Part shown: positions 22,633 to 31,103 of the stretch, piece after piece
Layout of the letters: every line of letters begins with the position of its first letter
How positions within the stretch are numbered: the stretch's first letter is position 1
From: Sphaerochaeta sp032144095
Lineage (GTDB): Bacteria; Spirochaetota; Spirochaetia; Sphaerochaetales; Sphaerochaetaceae
Direction: 5' to 3'
Assembly: GCF_032144095.1 (NCBI RefSeq)
Contig: NZ_JAVSNJ010000003.1
Span: 62,001-126,000, forward strand
Length of the DNA: 64,000 nucleotides
Made by a program: the position numbers and the translations under genes
Notes under the pieces: model-generated
The model's database searches: none
Told to the model about the DNA's origin: nothing
The model's input: only the letters and a program-made list of their open reading frames with translations

Positions 22633-23454
22633 ATGGCCCACTGTATCGTACCTGAAGCTGAAGAGATCCTCGATAAGGAATTCCCTGTCCTCGATCACGG
22701 TTTTGTCCGCCTTGTAGACTATCTGGGAAGCGATGAACGCATCGTCCAGAGTGCCCGTGTCTCTTATGGCAGTGGTACAAAGACCTACCGGCAGGACAAG
22801 GGCCTGATAACCTACCTCCTACGGAACGACCACACCTCTCCCTTTGAACAGGTCAACTTCACCTTCCATGTCCGCATGCCCATCTTTGTGGCACGGCAGT
22901 GGATCCGTCACAGGACAGGAAGGGTCAATGAGATCAGCGGAAGGTACAGTGTCATGAGTGACGACTGCTACCGCCCCGATCCCCAGCACATCAACTTCCA
23001 GAGCGAGGACAACAAGCAGGGCCGAAAGCCCGAGGCTGTCGATCCTGCAGTAGCCCAGCAGGTCCTTGACCTGCTCGCTGAAGACCAGAAGAGAAGCTAT
23101 GAAAACTACCAGAAGTTGCTGGATATGGGAATTGCACGGGAACTTGCAAGGATCGACCTACCACTCAGCCTCTATACCGAGTGGTACTGGCAGATGGATT
23201 TGCACAACCTCTTCCATTTCCTGCAGCTGCGCCTCGATCCCCATGCCCAGTATGAGATCCGCATCTACGCCCAGACCATCCTTGAGATGATACGCAAGGT
23301 CTGCCCGATAGCAACCGAGGCCTTTGAGGAGCACAAGAGGGGGGCAAAGACCTTCAGTGCAAGTGAACTTGAAGCCTTGAAGGCAGTGTTGAAGGGTGAG
23401 GAGAATCCGCTGAAGGGCAGGGCCAAGGACCTCTTTGACGAGAAGCTTACCTAA
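22633..23454 (+). CDS. thyX: Flavin-dependent thymidylate synthase
   Basis: The 273-residue protein makes dTMP from dUMP with FAD and methylene-tetrahydrofolate. The ThyX motif is present as RHRTGRVNEISGRYS, with the nucleotide-binding Ser inside it, and VARQWIRHRT precedes it. ARVSYGSGTKTY and LPLSLYTEWYW are further conserved parts. AAGGAG lies 6 bases before the ATG, an ordinary leader in contrast to its neighbours. No ThyA is seen in the window. The gene converges on the acyltransferase-like gene with an 8-base overlap. Confidence 0.97.
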   Translation: MAHCIVPEAEEILDKEFPVLDHGFVRLVDYLGSDERIVQSARVSYGSGTKTYRQDKGLITYLLRNDHTSPFEQVNFTFHVRMPIFVARQWIRHRTGRVNEISGRYSVMSDDCYRPDPQHINFQSEDNKQGRKPEAVDPAVAQQVLDLLAEDQKRSYENYQKLLDMGIARELARIDLPLSLYTEWYWQMDLHNLFHFLQLRLDPHAQYEIRIYAQTILEMIRKVCPIATEAFEEHKRGAKTFSASELEALKAVLKGEENPLKGRAKDLFDEKLT

Positions 23455-24349
23455 GCTTGCTCGCCTTCCTTTTCCGCTTGTACTCTTTCTTGGTCAGCGG
23501 TGGAGGGGGAAGGGTGGGTTTCATGGTCAGCAGGACAGGCTCATTCAAAAGATCCTGCAACAGCTTGATCGACTTGGTGAAATAGAAGCCGTCGGTGATC
23601 CTCTCGTCGACGGTAAAGCCCACCTCCATCGTGTCGGAGTGTGTCTTCACATCCCCCACCGTCTTGTGGACCCTTCTTAGGATTCCCATGGTTGCGAACA
23701 GGCTGGTGGTACCCCATTCATAGAGGTGGTGGTGGGGGCTTCCCCCGCCAAGGCCAATGCTGCCCATGTTGCTGATGAAGATGGTGGTATGGAGCCCATC
23801 GGCATCCCTAAGGGCCTTGGGTGCATTTCCTTTGCGATCGAGAAACCCTGCCAGACCGACCAGCATCTTGATGAACCAGTTGGGAAAGCCCATGAAAAAG
23901 AGGATTGCCTTGTCGGTAAAGTTTTCGTTTGCCGGTTCCCTCTGGGCGATGATAGCATCGTCGATGATCTTCGAAATTTCGGGCAAGGTCATCTCAGGGG
24001 TAAAATACAGGGGCATGCTGTGTTCAGGGGCATCATCCTTATAGTCTTCCTTGACGATGAAATTGACAGAGAGCTCGGTGCGTTGCCAATACTTGTAGTT
24101 TGCCACAAACCTGTTCAGTTCAGGCCTAAGGGATATGGTCCGCATCAAGGCTGCAATGAAGAGTTCGAATATCCTATAGGTAGAACCATCGGGACGCTTG
24201 TTCTGCTTGATGAATGCCACTGCATTGGTCAGGTCCAACACCATGTTCTGATAGACCAGGGAATCACACCTTTTTGGCATGATATAGGGAAAGATCTGCT
24301 TATAGGTTGGAACCTCATAGATTCTGATGGCATCGTTGCGTTTGCTCAT
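23447..24349 (-). CDS. E2-like acyltransferase domain protein lacking the catalytic His
   Basis: The 300-residue protein resembles the catalytic domain of 2-oxoacid dehydrogenase E2 enzymes (chloramphenicol acetyltransferase fold). SNMGSIGLGGG and EWGTTSLFATMG match the core, and DERITDGFY lies where E2 proteins have HRxxDG. The His is replaced by Glu here, so ordinary acyl transfer is doubtful. There is no lipoyl or E1/E3-binding domain, and no dehydrogenase genes are nearby. The C-terminus is very basic (KKEYKRKRKASK). GGAGGGG precedes the ATG by 9 bases. It may act on another acyl group or be a structural relative. Confidence 0.78.
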   Translation of the reverse strand: MSKRNDAIRIYEVPTYKQIFPYIMPKRCDSLVYQNMVLDLTNAVAFIKQNKRPDGSTYRIFELFIAALMRTISLRPELNRFVANYKYWQRTELSVNFIVKEDYKDDAPEHSMPLYFTPEMTLPEISKIIDDAIIAQREPANENFTDKAILFFMGFPNWFIKMLVGLAGFLDRKGNAPKALRDADGLHTTIFISNMGSIGLGGGSPHHHLYEWGTTSLFATMGILRRVHKTVGDVKTHSDTMEVGFTVDERITDGFYFTKSIKLLQDLLNEPVLLTMKPTLPPPPLTKKEYKRKRKASKLR

Positions 24350-24434
24350 GAATTAGCACCCCTCCGGTAACAATGGTTTGAGTGTACTCCATGGGTATCT
24401 ACCCACGCAAGTCAACAAAGAGAGGAATAGCCAC

Positions 24435-25706
24435 TCATTCTTGTTTGTCTAGCGGTTTCTGCATCCTATTACCTGCAATGAGGGCCACCCTTTTCTGATA
24501 ACTCTTTTTCATGGCAGCCTCAAAGCTCTTGTCAGTGGGGTAGCTGTAGCCAAAAGTTGGTTCCCAGAGCGAAGGATCTTCCATGCAGAGGTAGAAGAAG
24601 GGGCCATCTTCTTTCCACCTTTCTGGAAAGCAGGAGTAGGCGAATGAGAAGAGTTCCCTCTTCGTTTCGAGAGGATAGGAGTATTTCCCCGCGGCCGGGG
24701 TCAGCTCCATGTCCAGGATACGGCTCTCCCTCTTCTGGCTTCTCAGTTCTCGAAGCACTGCCTTGGTAAAGGTCAGGGTGCCGAAAGAGAACATCACCAG
24801 TTCCTCTGGCCTGAAGGTTGCACACACCCTCTCTATAAGGGAGCGGTACTCCTCTTTCCATCCAACGAACCAGACCATGGGGTGGAGGTGGAAGCCAATG
24901 GGAATCCCCTTGTCTGCCGCTGCCCTTGCAGCGCCAAGGCGTTGGTCGAGCGTTGCGGTAAGGTGTTCTTCCTTTTCGATGATGGTAGGGGCGTTGAGCG
25001 ACCAGGTGGCAACGATGTTCGGGCACAGCTGCATATCAACCCAGTCGGTACGATGGCTTTTTGTCTTGAGCTCTATGATTGTCTGGGGATAGCGTCTGGC
25101 CAAGGTCTGTAGTGCATCAAGGGTACCGAAATCATTTCCCCACAGGAGTGAGTCGCTGCTCTGCCCTGTGCCGATATGCCAAACGTCCTCTTCCAGCTCA
25201 AGGCTCTCCAGCCGTTGCTCTAGATTTCCCACCACCTGAATCTCATGGCTATTGTAGAAGGACTGGATGGAGCAGTAGGAGCATCCGAAGGCGCACTGCT
25301 GGACTGCATCGAGGGTCCTGAGGTTGCAACAGCGAGTCTTCTCCCCCTCCACCGGGCAAGGGCAGCGTCCCATCAGCTTGTCATTCTGGACGATGACGCT
25401 CTGATACTTGTCGGGCATTCGTTCTGCCGGAAAGAAATGTGCGTACTGTGTGGGTTTTTTCCTTTCCAGGTCAACCTTTTCGATGAGGTCGGAAAGCAGG
25501 GCCTTGGCCCTCCTTTTCCCCTGTTGCTTTGCATACCGGCCTTCCTCTATCCAGAGGGAGAGGGGACCCATCTTCCACTGCAGGAGGTCACATGCCGCCT
25601 CAATGAGCTGCCTTTGTTCCTGAAAGCTAAAGGAGTAACGGCCATCCAGCTCTGTAAGATATGTTTGTTCACTCTGAGGCAGGCTTTTGAAGAGGATATG
25701 TTCCAT
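24435..25706 (-). CDS. Radical SAM protein of the spore photoproduct lyase family
   Basis: The 423-residue protein has the radical-SAM cluster CAFGCSYCS (CxxxCxxC) near residue 150, after an N-terminal region with a further cysteine group (GRCPCPVEGEKTRCC). The family includes spore photoproduct lyase and related SPL-like enzymes in non-spore-formers. The substrate here is unknown. Its neighbour across a shared divergent promoter region is uvrC, which suggests a DNA-repair link. The start at 25706 is chosen because TACAAT ends 7 bases before it, with TTGTTT 17 bases upstream. Longer in-frame starts overlap this promoter. Confidence 0.8.
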   Translation of the reverse strand: MEHILFKSLPQSEQTYLTELDGRYSFSFQEQRQLIEAACDLLQWKMGPLSLWIEEGRYAKQQGKRRAKALLSDLIEKVDLERKKPTQYAHFFPAERMPDKYQSVIVQNDKLMGRCPCPVEGEKTRCCNLRTLDAVQQCAFGCSYCSIQSFYNSHEIQVVGNLEQRLESLELEEDVWHIGTGQSSDSLLWGNDFGTLDALQTLARRYPQTIIELKTKSHRTDWVDMQLCPNIVATWSLNAPTIIEKEEHLTATLDQRLGAARAAADKGIPIGFHLHPMVWFVGWKEEYRSLIERVCATFRPEELVMFSFGTLTFTKAVLRELRSQKRESRILDMELTPAAGKYSYPLETKRELFSFAYSCFPERWKEDGPFFYLCMEDPSLWEPTFGYSYPTDKSFEAAMKKSYQKRVALIAGNRMQKPLDKQE

Positions 25707-25765
25707 ATGGGCCATTGTACCGGTTCCCGATTGCCAAAACAAGTTCGTATGATTATGCTAGGTGC
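25707..25765. promoter_or_regulatory. Overlapping divergent promoters of the SPL-like gene and uvrC
   Basis: Rightward, TTGCCA (25731-25736) and TATGCT (25754-25759) are 17 bases apart and the uvrC ATG follows after 6 bases. Leftward, TTGTTT and TACAAT (25714-25719) are 17 bases apart and the other ATG follows after 7 bases. The whole space between the two start codons is 59 bases, so both promoters overlap and neither mRNA has room for a leader. Confidence 0.7.
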
Positions 25766-27613
25766 ATGAAACGTGATGATGACAAACCCTACAGCACCGA
25801 AACCGAGATAGAGAGTTTCGGCAGCGAGGTCAGAGAAGCCCTTCCCCCTGCCGAGCAGGCTAAGGAGCTTCCCCATGCCAGCGGTGTCTATCTGATGAAG
25901 GACAGCAGTGGGACCATCATCTATATCGGAAAGGCCAAGGACCTGCGTAAGCGTGTGGTAAGCTACTTCCTGGCCAACCGCAGTGCCAAGACTGCGGCCC
26001 TGGTCAAGAAGATCGTCACCATCGAGCACATCATCACAGGCAATGAGTTCGAGGCCCTCGTCCTGGAAAACAACCTCATCAAGAAATACTCCCCTCATTA
26101 CAATATCTCCCTGAAGGATGGAAAGAGCTACCAGATGATCCGCATCACCAACGAGCCCTTTCCCAAGGTGTTCAAGACGCGGAGGATCATCAACGACGGA
26201 TCGCGGTACTTCGGCCCCTTTCCCGATGGGGGCAAGCTGGATCTCTATCTCGACCTCATCGAAAAGCTCTTTCCCCTGCGTCGGTGTGGCATACCCCTGC
26301 GTAAGCGCGACAAGCCCTGCCTCTACTACCATATCGGGCTTTGTAGCGGACCCTGCGCTGGCCTCGTCACCCAAGAGGAGTACGCCCGTTCGGTCTCAGC
26401 TGTAGTCGACCTGCTGGAAGGCAAGACAGAGGCCCTGGTCAAGAAGCTCAAGGCCGAAATGGCCTCTGCTAGCAAGGCCCTGAACTTCGAGGAGGCTGCT
26501 GTCAAGCGTGACCAGCTTGCAGCCATAACGACAACCTCAAGCGAACAACAGGTGCAGGATTTTGTGCAGGAGAGCCGTGATTACGCTGCCATTGAGATGC
26601 GAGGGCCCCTGTGTACCATATCGCTGATGCAGATGCGTGACGGACGGCTCATCGGCCGTGCCCTGTACAGGGCCGAAACCCTGGGCGAGGAGACTGAGAC
26701 CCTACTCAACTTTTTGGTCCAGTACTATGCCGACGGGATGAAGCTACCCCAGTTCCTCTATGTCTCCCACGAGATAGATGTTGACCTCATCAGGCAGTAC
26801 TTCGAGCAGCAGCTTGGTGGACGCCTTGAGGTGAGCCTTCCCCTGGATGGCAAGCACTTCAGGATACTGAGGATGGCAAGGGAGAATGCCTCCAGGGATG
26901 TGGAGAAGCGACTGAAGAGCAAGGACAACAGCCAGGCTCTCGTCGAGCTTGCCCAGGTGCTCAACCTCAACGCACCCCCCTCCCTGATCGAGGGGTTCGA
27001 CATTGCACAGCTCTCAGGAAAATATACCGTTGCCTCCCTCATCTCGTTTAGGGACGGGAACCCCGACAAACCCAACTATCGCAGGTACAACATCAAGAGC
27101 CTGCATGGGAAGATCGACGACTTCGAGTCGATGCGTGAGGCAGCTGCCAGAAGATATACCAAGATACTCAACGAAAAGCTTGAGAGGCCGAACCTCCTCA
27201 TTGTCGACGGAGGCAAGGGCCAGGTCAATGCGGTACGTGAAATCCTGGATGACCTGGGGATGTTCGACATCCCCATCATCGGCCTCGCCGAGAGGGTGGA
27301 GACGATCATATTCGATGATGATCGTCCACCTCTGCTGCTTCCTGAGCATAGCGAAGCCCTCCGCCTGGTCATTGCTGTACGTGACGAGTGCCACCGGTTT
27401 GCTACCAGTGCCAACCAGGCTGCAAGAAGCCACGAGGCGTCCTTCCAGTTGCTTGAGTCTGTTGAGGGGATAGGCAAGAAGCGTAGCGTTGCACTGATGA
27501 AGAAGTTCGGAAGCCTGGAAGCGATGCTCAGCAAACCGGCAGAAGAGCTGGCAAAGGAGGGGGAGATACCCCTGCCTGTTGCCCAGCGCCTGCTCAAAAG
27601 CCTCAATCTCTAG
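25766..27613 (+). CDS. uvrC: UvrABC excinuclease subunit C
   Basis: The 615-residue protein makes the two cuts of nucleotide excision repair. The N-terminal GIY-YIG nuclease is visible (SGVYLMKDSSG, then IIYIGKAKDLRKRV). A UVR motif follows near residue 215 (EMASASKALNFEEAAVKRDQ), then the RNase H-like nuclease domain (SLISFRDGNPDKPNYRRY, and LIVDGGKGQVNA), and at the end two helix-hairpin-helix motifs (LLESVEGIGKKRS). Length is normal. The start at 25766 sits 6 bases after a -10 box. It converges on holA with a 4-base overlap. Confidence 0.97.
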   Translation: MKRDDDKPYSTETEIESFGSEVREALPPAEQAKELPHASGVYLMKDSSGTIIYIGKAKDLRKRVVSYFLANRSAKTAALVKKIVTIEHIITGNEFEALVLENNLIKKYSPHYNISLKDGKSYQMIRITNEPFPKVFKTRRIINDGSRYFGPFPDGGKLDLYLDLIEKLFPLRRCGIPLRKRDKPCLYYHIGLCSGPCAGLVTQEEYARSVSAVVDLLEGKTEALVKKLKAEMASASKALNFEEAAVKRDQLAAITTTSSEQQVQDFVQESRDYAAIEMRGPLCTISLMQMRDGRLIGRALYRAETLGEETETLLNFLVQYYADGMKLPQFLYVSHEIDVDLIRQYFEQQLGGRLEVSLPLDGKHFRILRMARENASRDVEKRLKSKDNSQALVELAQVLNLNAPPSLIEGFDIAQLSGKYTVASLISFRDGNPDKPNYRRYNIKSLHGKIDDFESMREAAARRYTKILNEKLERPNLLIVDGGKGQVNAVREILDDLGMFDIPIIGLAERVETIIFDDDRPPLLLPEHSEALRLVIAVRDECHRFATSANQAARSHEASFQLLESVEGIGKKRSVALMKKFGSLEAMLSKPAEELAKEGEIPLPVAQRLLKSLNL

Positions 27614-28641
27614 AGGGATGCAAAATTGACTGTGGTGAGTTTTCTCCCCTTGGCGGAAATGATGCGGTAGAGCATCCTCTCCAGCATCAACGGAAGCATC
27701 TCGCTGCCCGCTTCCTTGCTCTCCAGGTCGGCATCGGCGCACACCGTTATGATGGCCCTACACTCATCCAGTGAGTAGTTGATCACAGCCTGGTGATAGA
27801 CACCCTTGTCGCGTGGGTTGCGTATGGGGGAACCCTTGCCGAGGACATTTGCCCCGTTGAAGGCGTCGTACTCGCTAAGGCCATCCTGCATCAGGGTCTT
27901 GATGGAGAGCAGCCTTCTGAACTGCCAGAGCAGACCCGATACCAACAGGATTCCCGCTGAGCTGTCGCCACTTCCAAGAATTGCGTGCAAGGAGGCAATG
28001 CTCTGCTTGAGGTCCCGTTTGGCTATGAAGGGAAAGAGGGTAAAGGCATCCTCCTGCCTGCTGTGGTGGATGTAGGTCTGGATATCCTCTTCCGTGATGG
28101 GGCGGTTCTTGTCTCCTGTCTGCCAGAAGAGGGTGAGCTGGCTTGCGATGGTTCTCAGCTCCTGGGTATTGTTCTCCACCAAGGAGAGCAGGCTATCGAT
28201 CGCTTCGCTGGTGATGACAAGCCCGTACTTCTGGAAGAAGTTGCGGACCCAGTCAAACTTCTGGTTTTCGAACAGTTCATAGAAGATCTTGGTGTTGTCT
28301 TTGGGGACTGCCTTCATCAGCTTGGCCGAGAGTGAGTTCTCCGCACTTATGATGACAAGCGTCGCCGTATCACAGGGGTGGGCAAGGTAGTCGGCGAGGG
28401 AAGCCGTCATGGATGCACTGAGGTTTTCAGCCTGGCTGAGTATTACCAGACGATGGTCAGAGAAGAGGGAGTTGTTGTTCAGTGCAACAAGAATCTCCCC
28501 ATTCTCGGTTTCGAAGGGGTAGAAGCGATGCATCTCGAGCTCGTCACCTGTCTCCTTTTTCAGGGAGTTTCGGATCTCCTTGAGCATCAGTTCCTTTTCC
28601 CCGGTTTCGGGACCGAGCAGCAGATAGGCCCTGGCGGTCAT
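27610..28641 (-). CDS. holA: DNA polymerase III delta subunit
   Basis: The 343-residue protein is the delta subunit of the clamp loader that opens the sliding clamp. It has the N-terminal AAA-like domain with YLLLGPETGEKELMLKEI, then FSDHRLVILSQAENL. The helical domains follow, with SLVENNTQELRTIASQL, FPFIAKRDLKQSIASLHAIL and GLLWQFRRLLSIK. All are typical of HolA. The ATG overlaps the lexA stop (ATGA), which fixes the start at 28641. It belongs to the hprK-ptsH-lexA-holA run. Confidence 0.9.
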   Translation of the reverse strand: MTARAYLLLGPETGEKELMLKEIRNSLKKETGDELEMHRFYPFETENGEILVALNNNSLFSDHRLVILSQAENLSASMTASLADYLAHPCDTATLVIISAENSLSAKLMKAVPKDNTKIFYELFENQKFDWVRNFFQKYGLVITSEAIDSLLSLVENNTQELRTIASQLTLFWQTGDKNRPITEEDIQTYIHHSRQEDAFTLFPFIAKRDLKQSIASLHAILGSGDSSAGILLVSGLLWQFRRLLSIKTLMQDGLSEYDAFNGANVLGKGSPIRNPRDKGVYHQAVINYSLDECRAIITVCADADLESKEAGSEMLPLMLERMLYRIISAKGRKLTTVNFASL

Positions 28642-29258
28642 GCATAGTTCCTTATCAGGAGGTGCAGTTTCCCGTGGATCTTGCAAGAGCGGGTAATGAT
28701 GGAGCCCAGGGAGGAGTTTGCGGGGCGCAGCTCGATGTTCCCGTTGGAAGGGTAGTAGAGCTTGAGGGTAATCCCAGGTTCCTCTTCCCCGACGGAAGCC
28801 GCCACGATGTCCCCGGTGTTTGCCACATCACACTTTCTCAGGATGGCTACATCGCCATCGAAGATCCCCGCCTCGATCATGCTTTCTCCACGGATCTTGA
28901 GGGCAAAATAGGTGTTGCGTGTCGATTTGAGCATGGAAGAGGGGATGTTGAGCAGATACTCGGTGTTCTCCTCGCTCATCAGAGGCAAGCCCGCTGCAAT
29001 GGTTCCGAGCACAGGGATGGCGATCATTTCCTCACGGGGAAAGTACTCCTCACCGATGACCTCTATGGAGCGGGAGATCCCATCGGTGGTCTTGATGACA
29101 TTCTTGGTCTCCAGGGCCTTGATGTGGTCATGAGCCGCCTTTACCGAGAAGTTGAAGTGCTCCGCCACCTCCCGTACCGAGGGTGCATAGGTGTTCGTCC
29201 TGATAAACTGGCTGATGAACAGGGCCACATCCTTCTGTCGTTCCGTCAACTCTCGCAT
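28638..29258 (-). CDS. lexA: LexA repressor
   Basis: The 206-residue protein has an N-terminal winged helix (YAPSVREVAEHFNFSVKAAH) and the S24 self-cleavage domain. The cut site is Ala89-Gly90 (TIAAGLP), the catalytic serine is Ser126 (GESM) and the lysine is Lys166 (TLKLYY). It controls the SOS response. GAGGAG lies 5 bases before the ATG. It sits between ptsH and holA, an unusual place, and could link SOS control to the replication gene behind it. The host LexA and the prophage repressor both respond to RecA, so prophage induction and SOS are tied. Confidence 0.95.
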   Translation of the reverse strand: MRELTERQKDVALFISQFIRTNTYAPSVREVAEHFNFSVKAAHDHIKALETKNVIKTTDGISRSIEVIGEEYFPREEMIAIPVLGTIAAGLPLMSEENTEYLLNIPSSMLKSTRNTYFALKIRGESMIEAGIFDGDVAILRKCDVANTGDIVAASVGEEEPGITLKLYYPSNGNIELRPANSSLGSIITRSCKIHGKLHLLIRNYA

Positions 29259-29260
29259 GG

Positions 29261-29524
29261 TTACTCCTCGAACCGGTTCTTGAAGAGCGTGTCGATGGCT
29301 TCAGCCATCTCCTCTTCATCAGGTCCTGTACAGATCATGGTGAGCGTACTCTGATAGGTAGCCCCCAGGGTAATGATGCCCATGATGGACTTGCCGTTGA
29401 TTTTCATGGTGCCTTTTTCCAAAAACAACTCACTTTTGAATTTGTTCGCCACTTTTACGATATTTGCAGCGGGCCTTGCATGGATGCCTGCCCTGTTGCA
29501 GACCTTGATTTCTCGTGTGACCAT
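29261..29524 (-). CDS. ptsH: Phosphocarrier protein HPr
   Basis: The 87-residue protein has His15 in GIHARPA, the phosphate acceptor of the sugar phosphotransferase system, and Ser46 in INGKSIMG, the site phosphorylated by HPr kinase. Length is standard. The start overlaps the last base of hprK, and the two form a regulatory pair. No EI or EII genes are near. In spirochaetes HPr often serves regulation more than sugar uptake. Confidence 0.96.
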   Translation of the reverse strand: MVTREIKVCNRAGIHARPAANIVKVANKFKSELFLEKGTMKINGKSIMGIITLGATYQSTLTMICTGPDEEEMAEAIDTLFKNRFEE

Positions 29525-30507
29525 CAGTGCGTCTCCTCATTGATGTAGTATGTTTTTCTTGCAGATTCACTCTCCAGCCATTTGAGTACGCTCTGGTCGA
29601 ATTCTTTTGCAGAGTAGTAGCCGAGTTTTTTCAGTCGTTCATTTCGTGCTGCAGTCTCTATGATGACGGGGATGTTACGTCCAGGCTTCACCGGGATCAG
29701 GACCATGGGGATGGAGATGCCCAGGTAGGTATCATGGAGGCTGTTCTCCCCAACGCGGTCGTAGTTCTTCTCAGAATCCCAGGGTTCGAGCTTGACCGAA
29801 AGCTGTACCTGTTTGCGGTCCCTGATGGCCCCGACCCCGAACAGGTTTGCAAGGTTGAGGATGCCAAGGCCCCTGATCTCCATATGGTGTGCCAGCATGG
29901 GGTTCTCTCCCATGCCAATGAGGTAGTTGTCGCTGATGTTCCTGAGCCTGACCGTATCATCGCTTATGAGCCTGTGGCCCCGTTCGATGAGTTCCAGGGC
30001 AGTCTCGCTTTTCCCTACTCCGCTCTCCCCGGTGATGAGGACCCCTATCCCGTAGACCTCCACAAGAACGCCGTGGATGGTCTCCGTAGGTGCAAACACC
30101 TCATCGAGGGTCTGGTAGAGCCTTCTGGAAAAGTCAGAGGAGAGTAGTTCTGTCTTGAGTATCGCAGTCCCTGCGTCTTCGGCAAGGGATGCAAAGCGGG
30201 GGCTTGGGTTGCCTCCATCGCAGAATACACAGCAAGGAATATCGTAGCTGAACAGTTTCTCCACGCTTGCAAGGTTGTGTTCATTCTCCAGTTTGTGCAG
30301 GTACACCTGCTCCCCACGGCCGAATACCTGGATGCTGTTATTGCTGAACTCCTCAAAGAACCCGCTGAGGGGGAGTCCTGGGCGGCTTAGCTTGCTGGTG
30401 GTTATTTTCCTGGAAAGCCCGGTCCTTCCTGCAATGCAGGTGAGTCCCAGGTGGTTGTGTTCCTTCAGATCGAGGTCAAGAAGGTCAAGAATTGTAAATT
30501 CCGACAT
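29524..30507 (-). CDS. hprK: HPr kinase/phosphorylase
   Basis: The 327-residue protein phosphorylates and dephosphorylates Ser46 of HPr. It has the N-terminal MurF-like domain (about 1-130), the P-loop GESGVGKSE, then ELIERGHRLISDD. The family signature EIRGLGILNL is also present. The start is set at 30507, where AAGGAG lies 7 bases upstream. The frame runs back to 30627, but that part overlaps the promoter region of hpf. It leads the run to ptsH, lexA and holA. Confidence 0.95.
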   Translation of the reverse strand: MSEFTILDLLDLDLKEHNHLGLTCIAGRTGLSRKITTSKLSRPGLPLSGFFEEFSNNSIQVFGRGEQVYLHKLENEHNLASVEKLFSYDIPCCVFCDGGNPSPRFASLAEDAGTAILKTELLSSDFSRRLYQTLDEVFAPTETIHGVLVEVYGIGVLITGESGVGKSETALELIERGHRLISDDTVRLRNISDNYLIGMGENPMLAHHMEIRGLGILNLANLFGVGAIRDRKQVQLSVKLEPWDSEKNYDRVGENSLHDTYLGISIPMVLIPVKPGRNIPVIIETAARNERLKKLGYYSAKEFDQSVLKWLESESARKTYYINEETH

Positions 30508-30742
30508 CGTAATCTCCTTAGGAGACAAGGGCCCCCTGATGGGTTTTACTATACAATTGTTACTTTTGTTTCGCAACCCCTGGTTTGCTTTTGTTCCTCC
30601 TGTTGCACTCGTTTGTACATCGTTCATAGCTCAGGCCCAAACCTTTCAGCTAGAAATGAATTCCATGGCGGCGATATTTGTCCATTGACGTATTGGCCTG
30701 GAAGCCTTATCTTTGAGGTAGGACCTAGTCGAAGGAGGGCTT

Positions 30743-31039
30743 ATGAATTTAACAGTCAGAGGCATCCGTTACAACCCGAGTGACGAGACCCGTGCGTTTT
30801 TGGACAAGAAACTGCAGAAACTGCAGTTTGCCGAAGAGTACCTTCATGATCTTGACATTGTCATCACCCGAGAGACAGAGGGGCAGGGTTTTCACTTGGA
30901 TGCAAAAATCCATTTTTCCTGGGGGACGTTCAGAATGGTCAGCTACGACTGCTACGAGTTGTATGAGGGCATTGAACTGCTGGTAGACAAAATTGAGGCT
31001 ACAGCACGAAAGGAGAAGAGCAAAATCAAGGAGCATTAA
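30743..31039 (+). CDS. hpf: Ribosome hibernation promoting factor, short form
   Basis: The 98-residue protein is a short HPF/YfiA-type factor: MNLTVRGIRYNPSDETRAFL opens the domain, and DLDIVITRETEGQGFHLDAK carries the conserved ribosome-facing strand. It binds idle 30S subunits. The long C-terminal dimer domain of other bacteria is absent. AAGGAGG lies 6 bases before the ATG. The 235-base gap before it, shared with hprK, should hold both promoters, though I cannot mark one with confidence. Confidence 0.93.
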   Translation: MNLTVRGIRYNPSDETRAFLDKKLQKLQFAEEYLHDLDIVITRETEGQGFHLDAKIHFSWGTFRMVSYDCYELYEGIELLVDKIEATARKEKSKIKEH

Positions 31040-31058
31040 GAACATTGCAATAGATCCC

Positions 31059-31085
31059 AAGGGGCGCGAAAGCGCCCCTTGTTTC
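31059..31085. terminator. Terminator between hpf and rpoN
   Basis: AAGGGGCGC-GAAA-GCGCCCCTT is a strong GC-rich stem with a stable GAAA loop, followed by GTTTCTGTCT on the plus strand and preceded by an A-rich stretch for the opposite direction. It lies between the two convergent genes and may serve both. Confidence 0.85.
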
Positions 31086-31103
31086 TGTCTTATGCCCTGT
31101 CCG

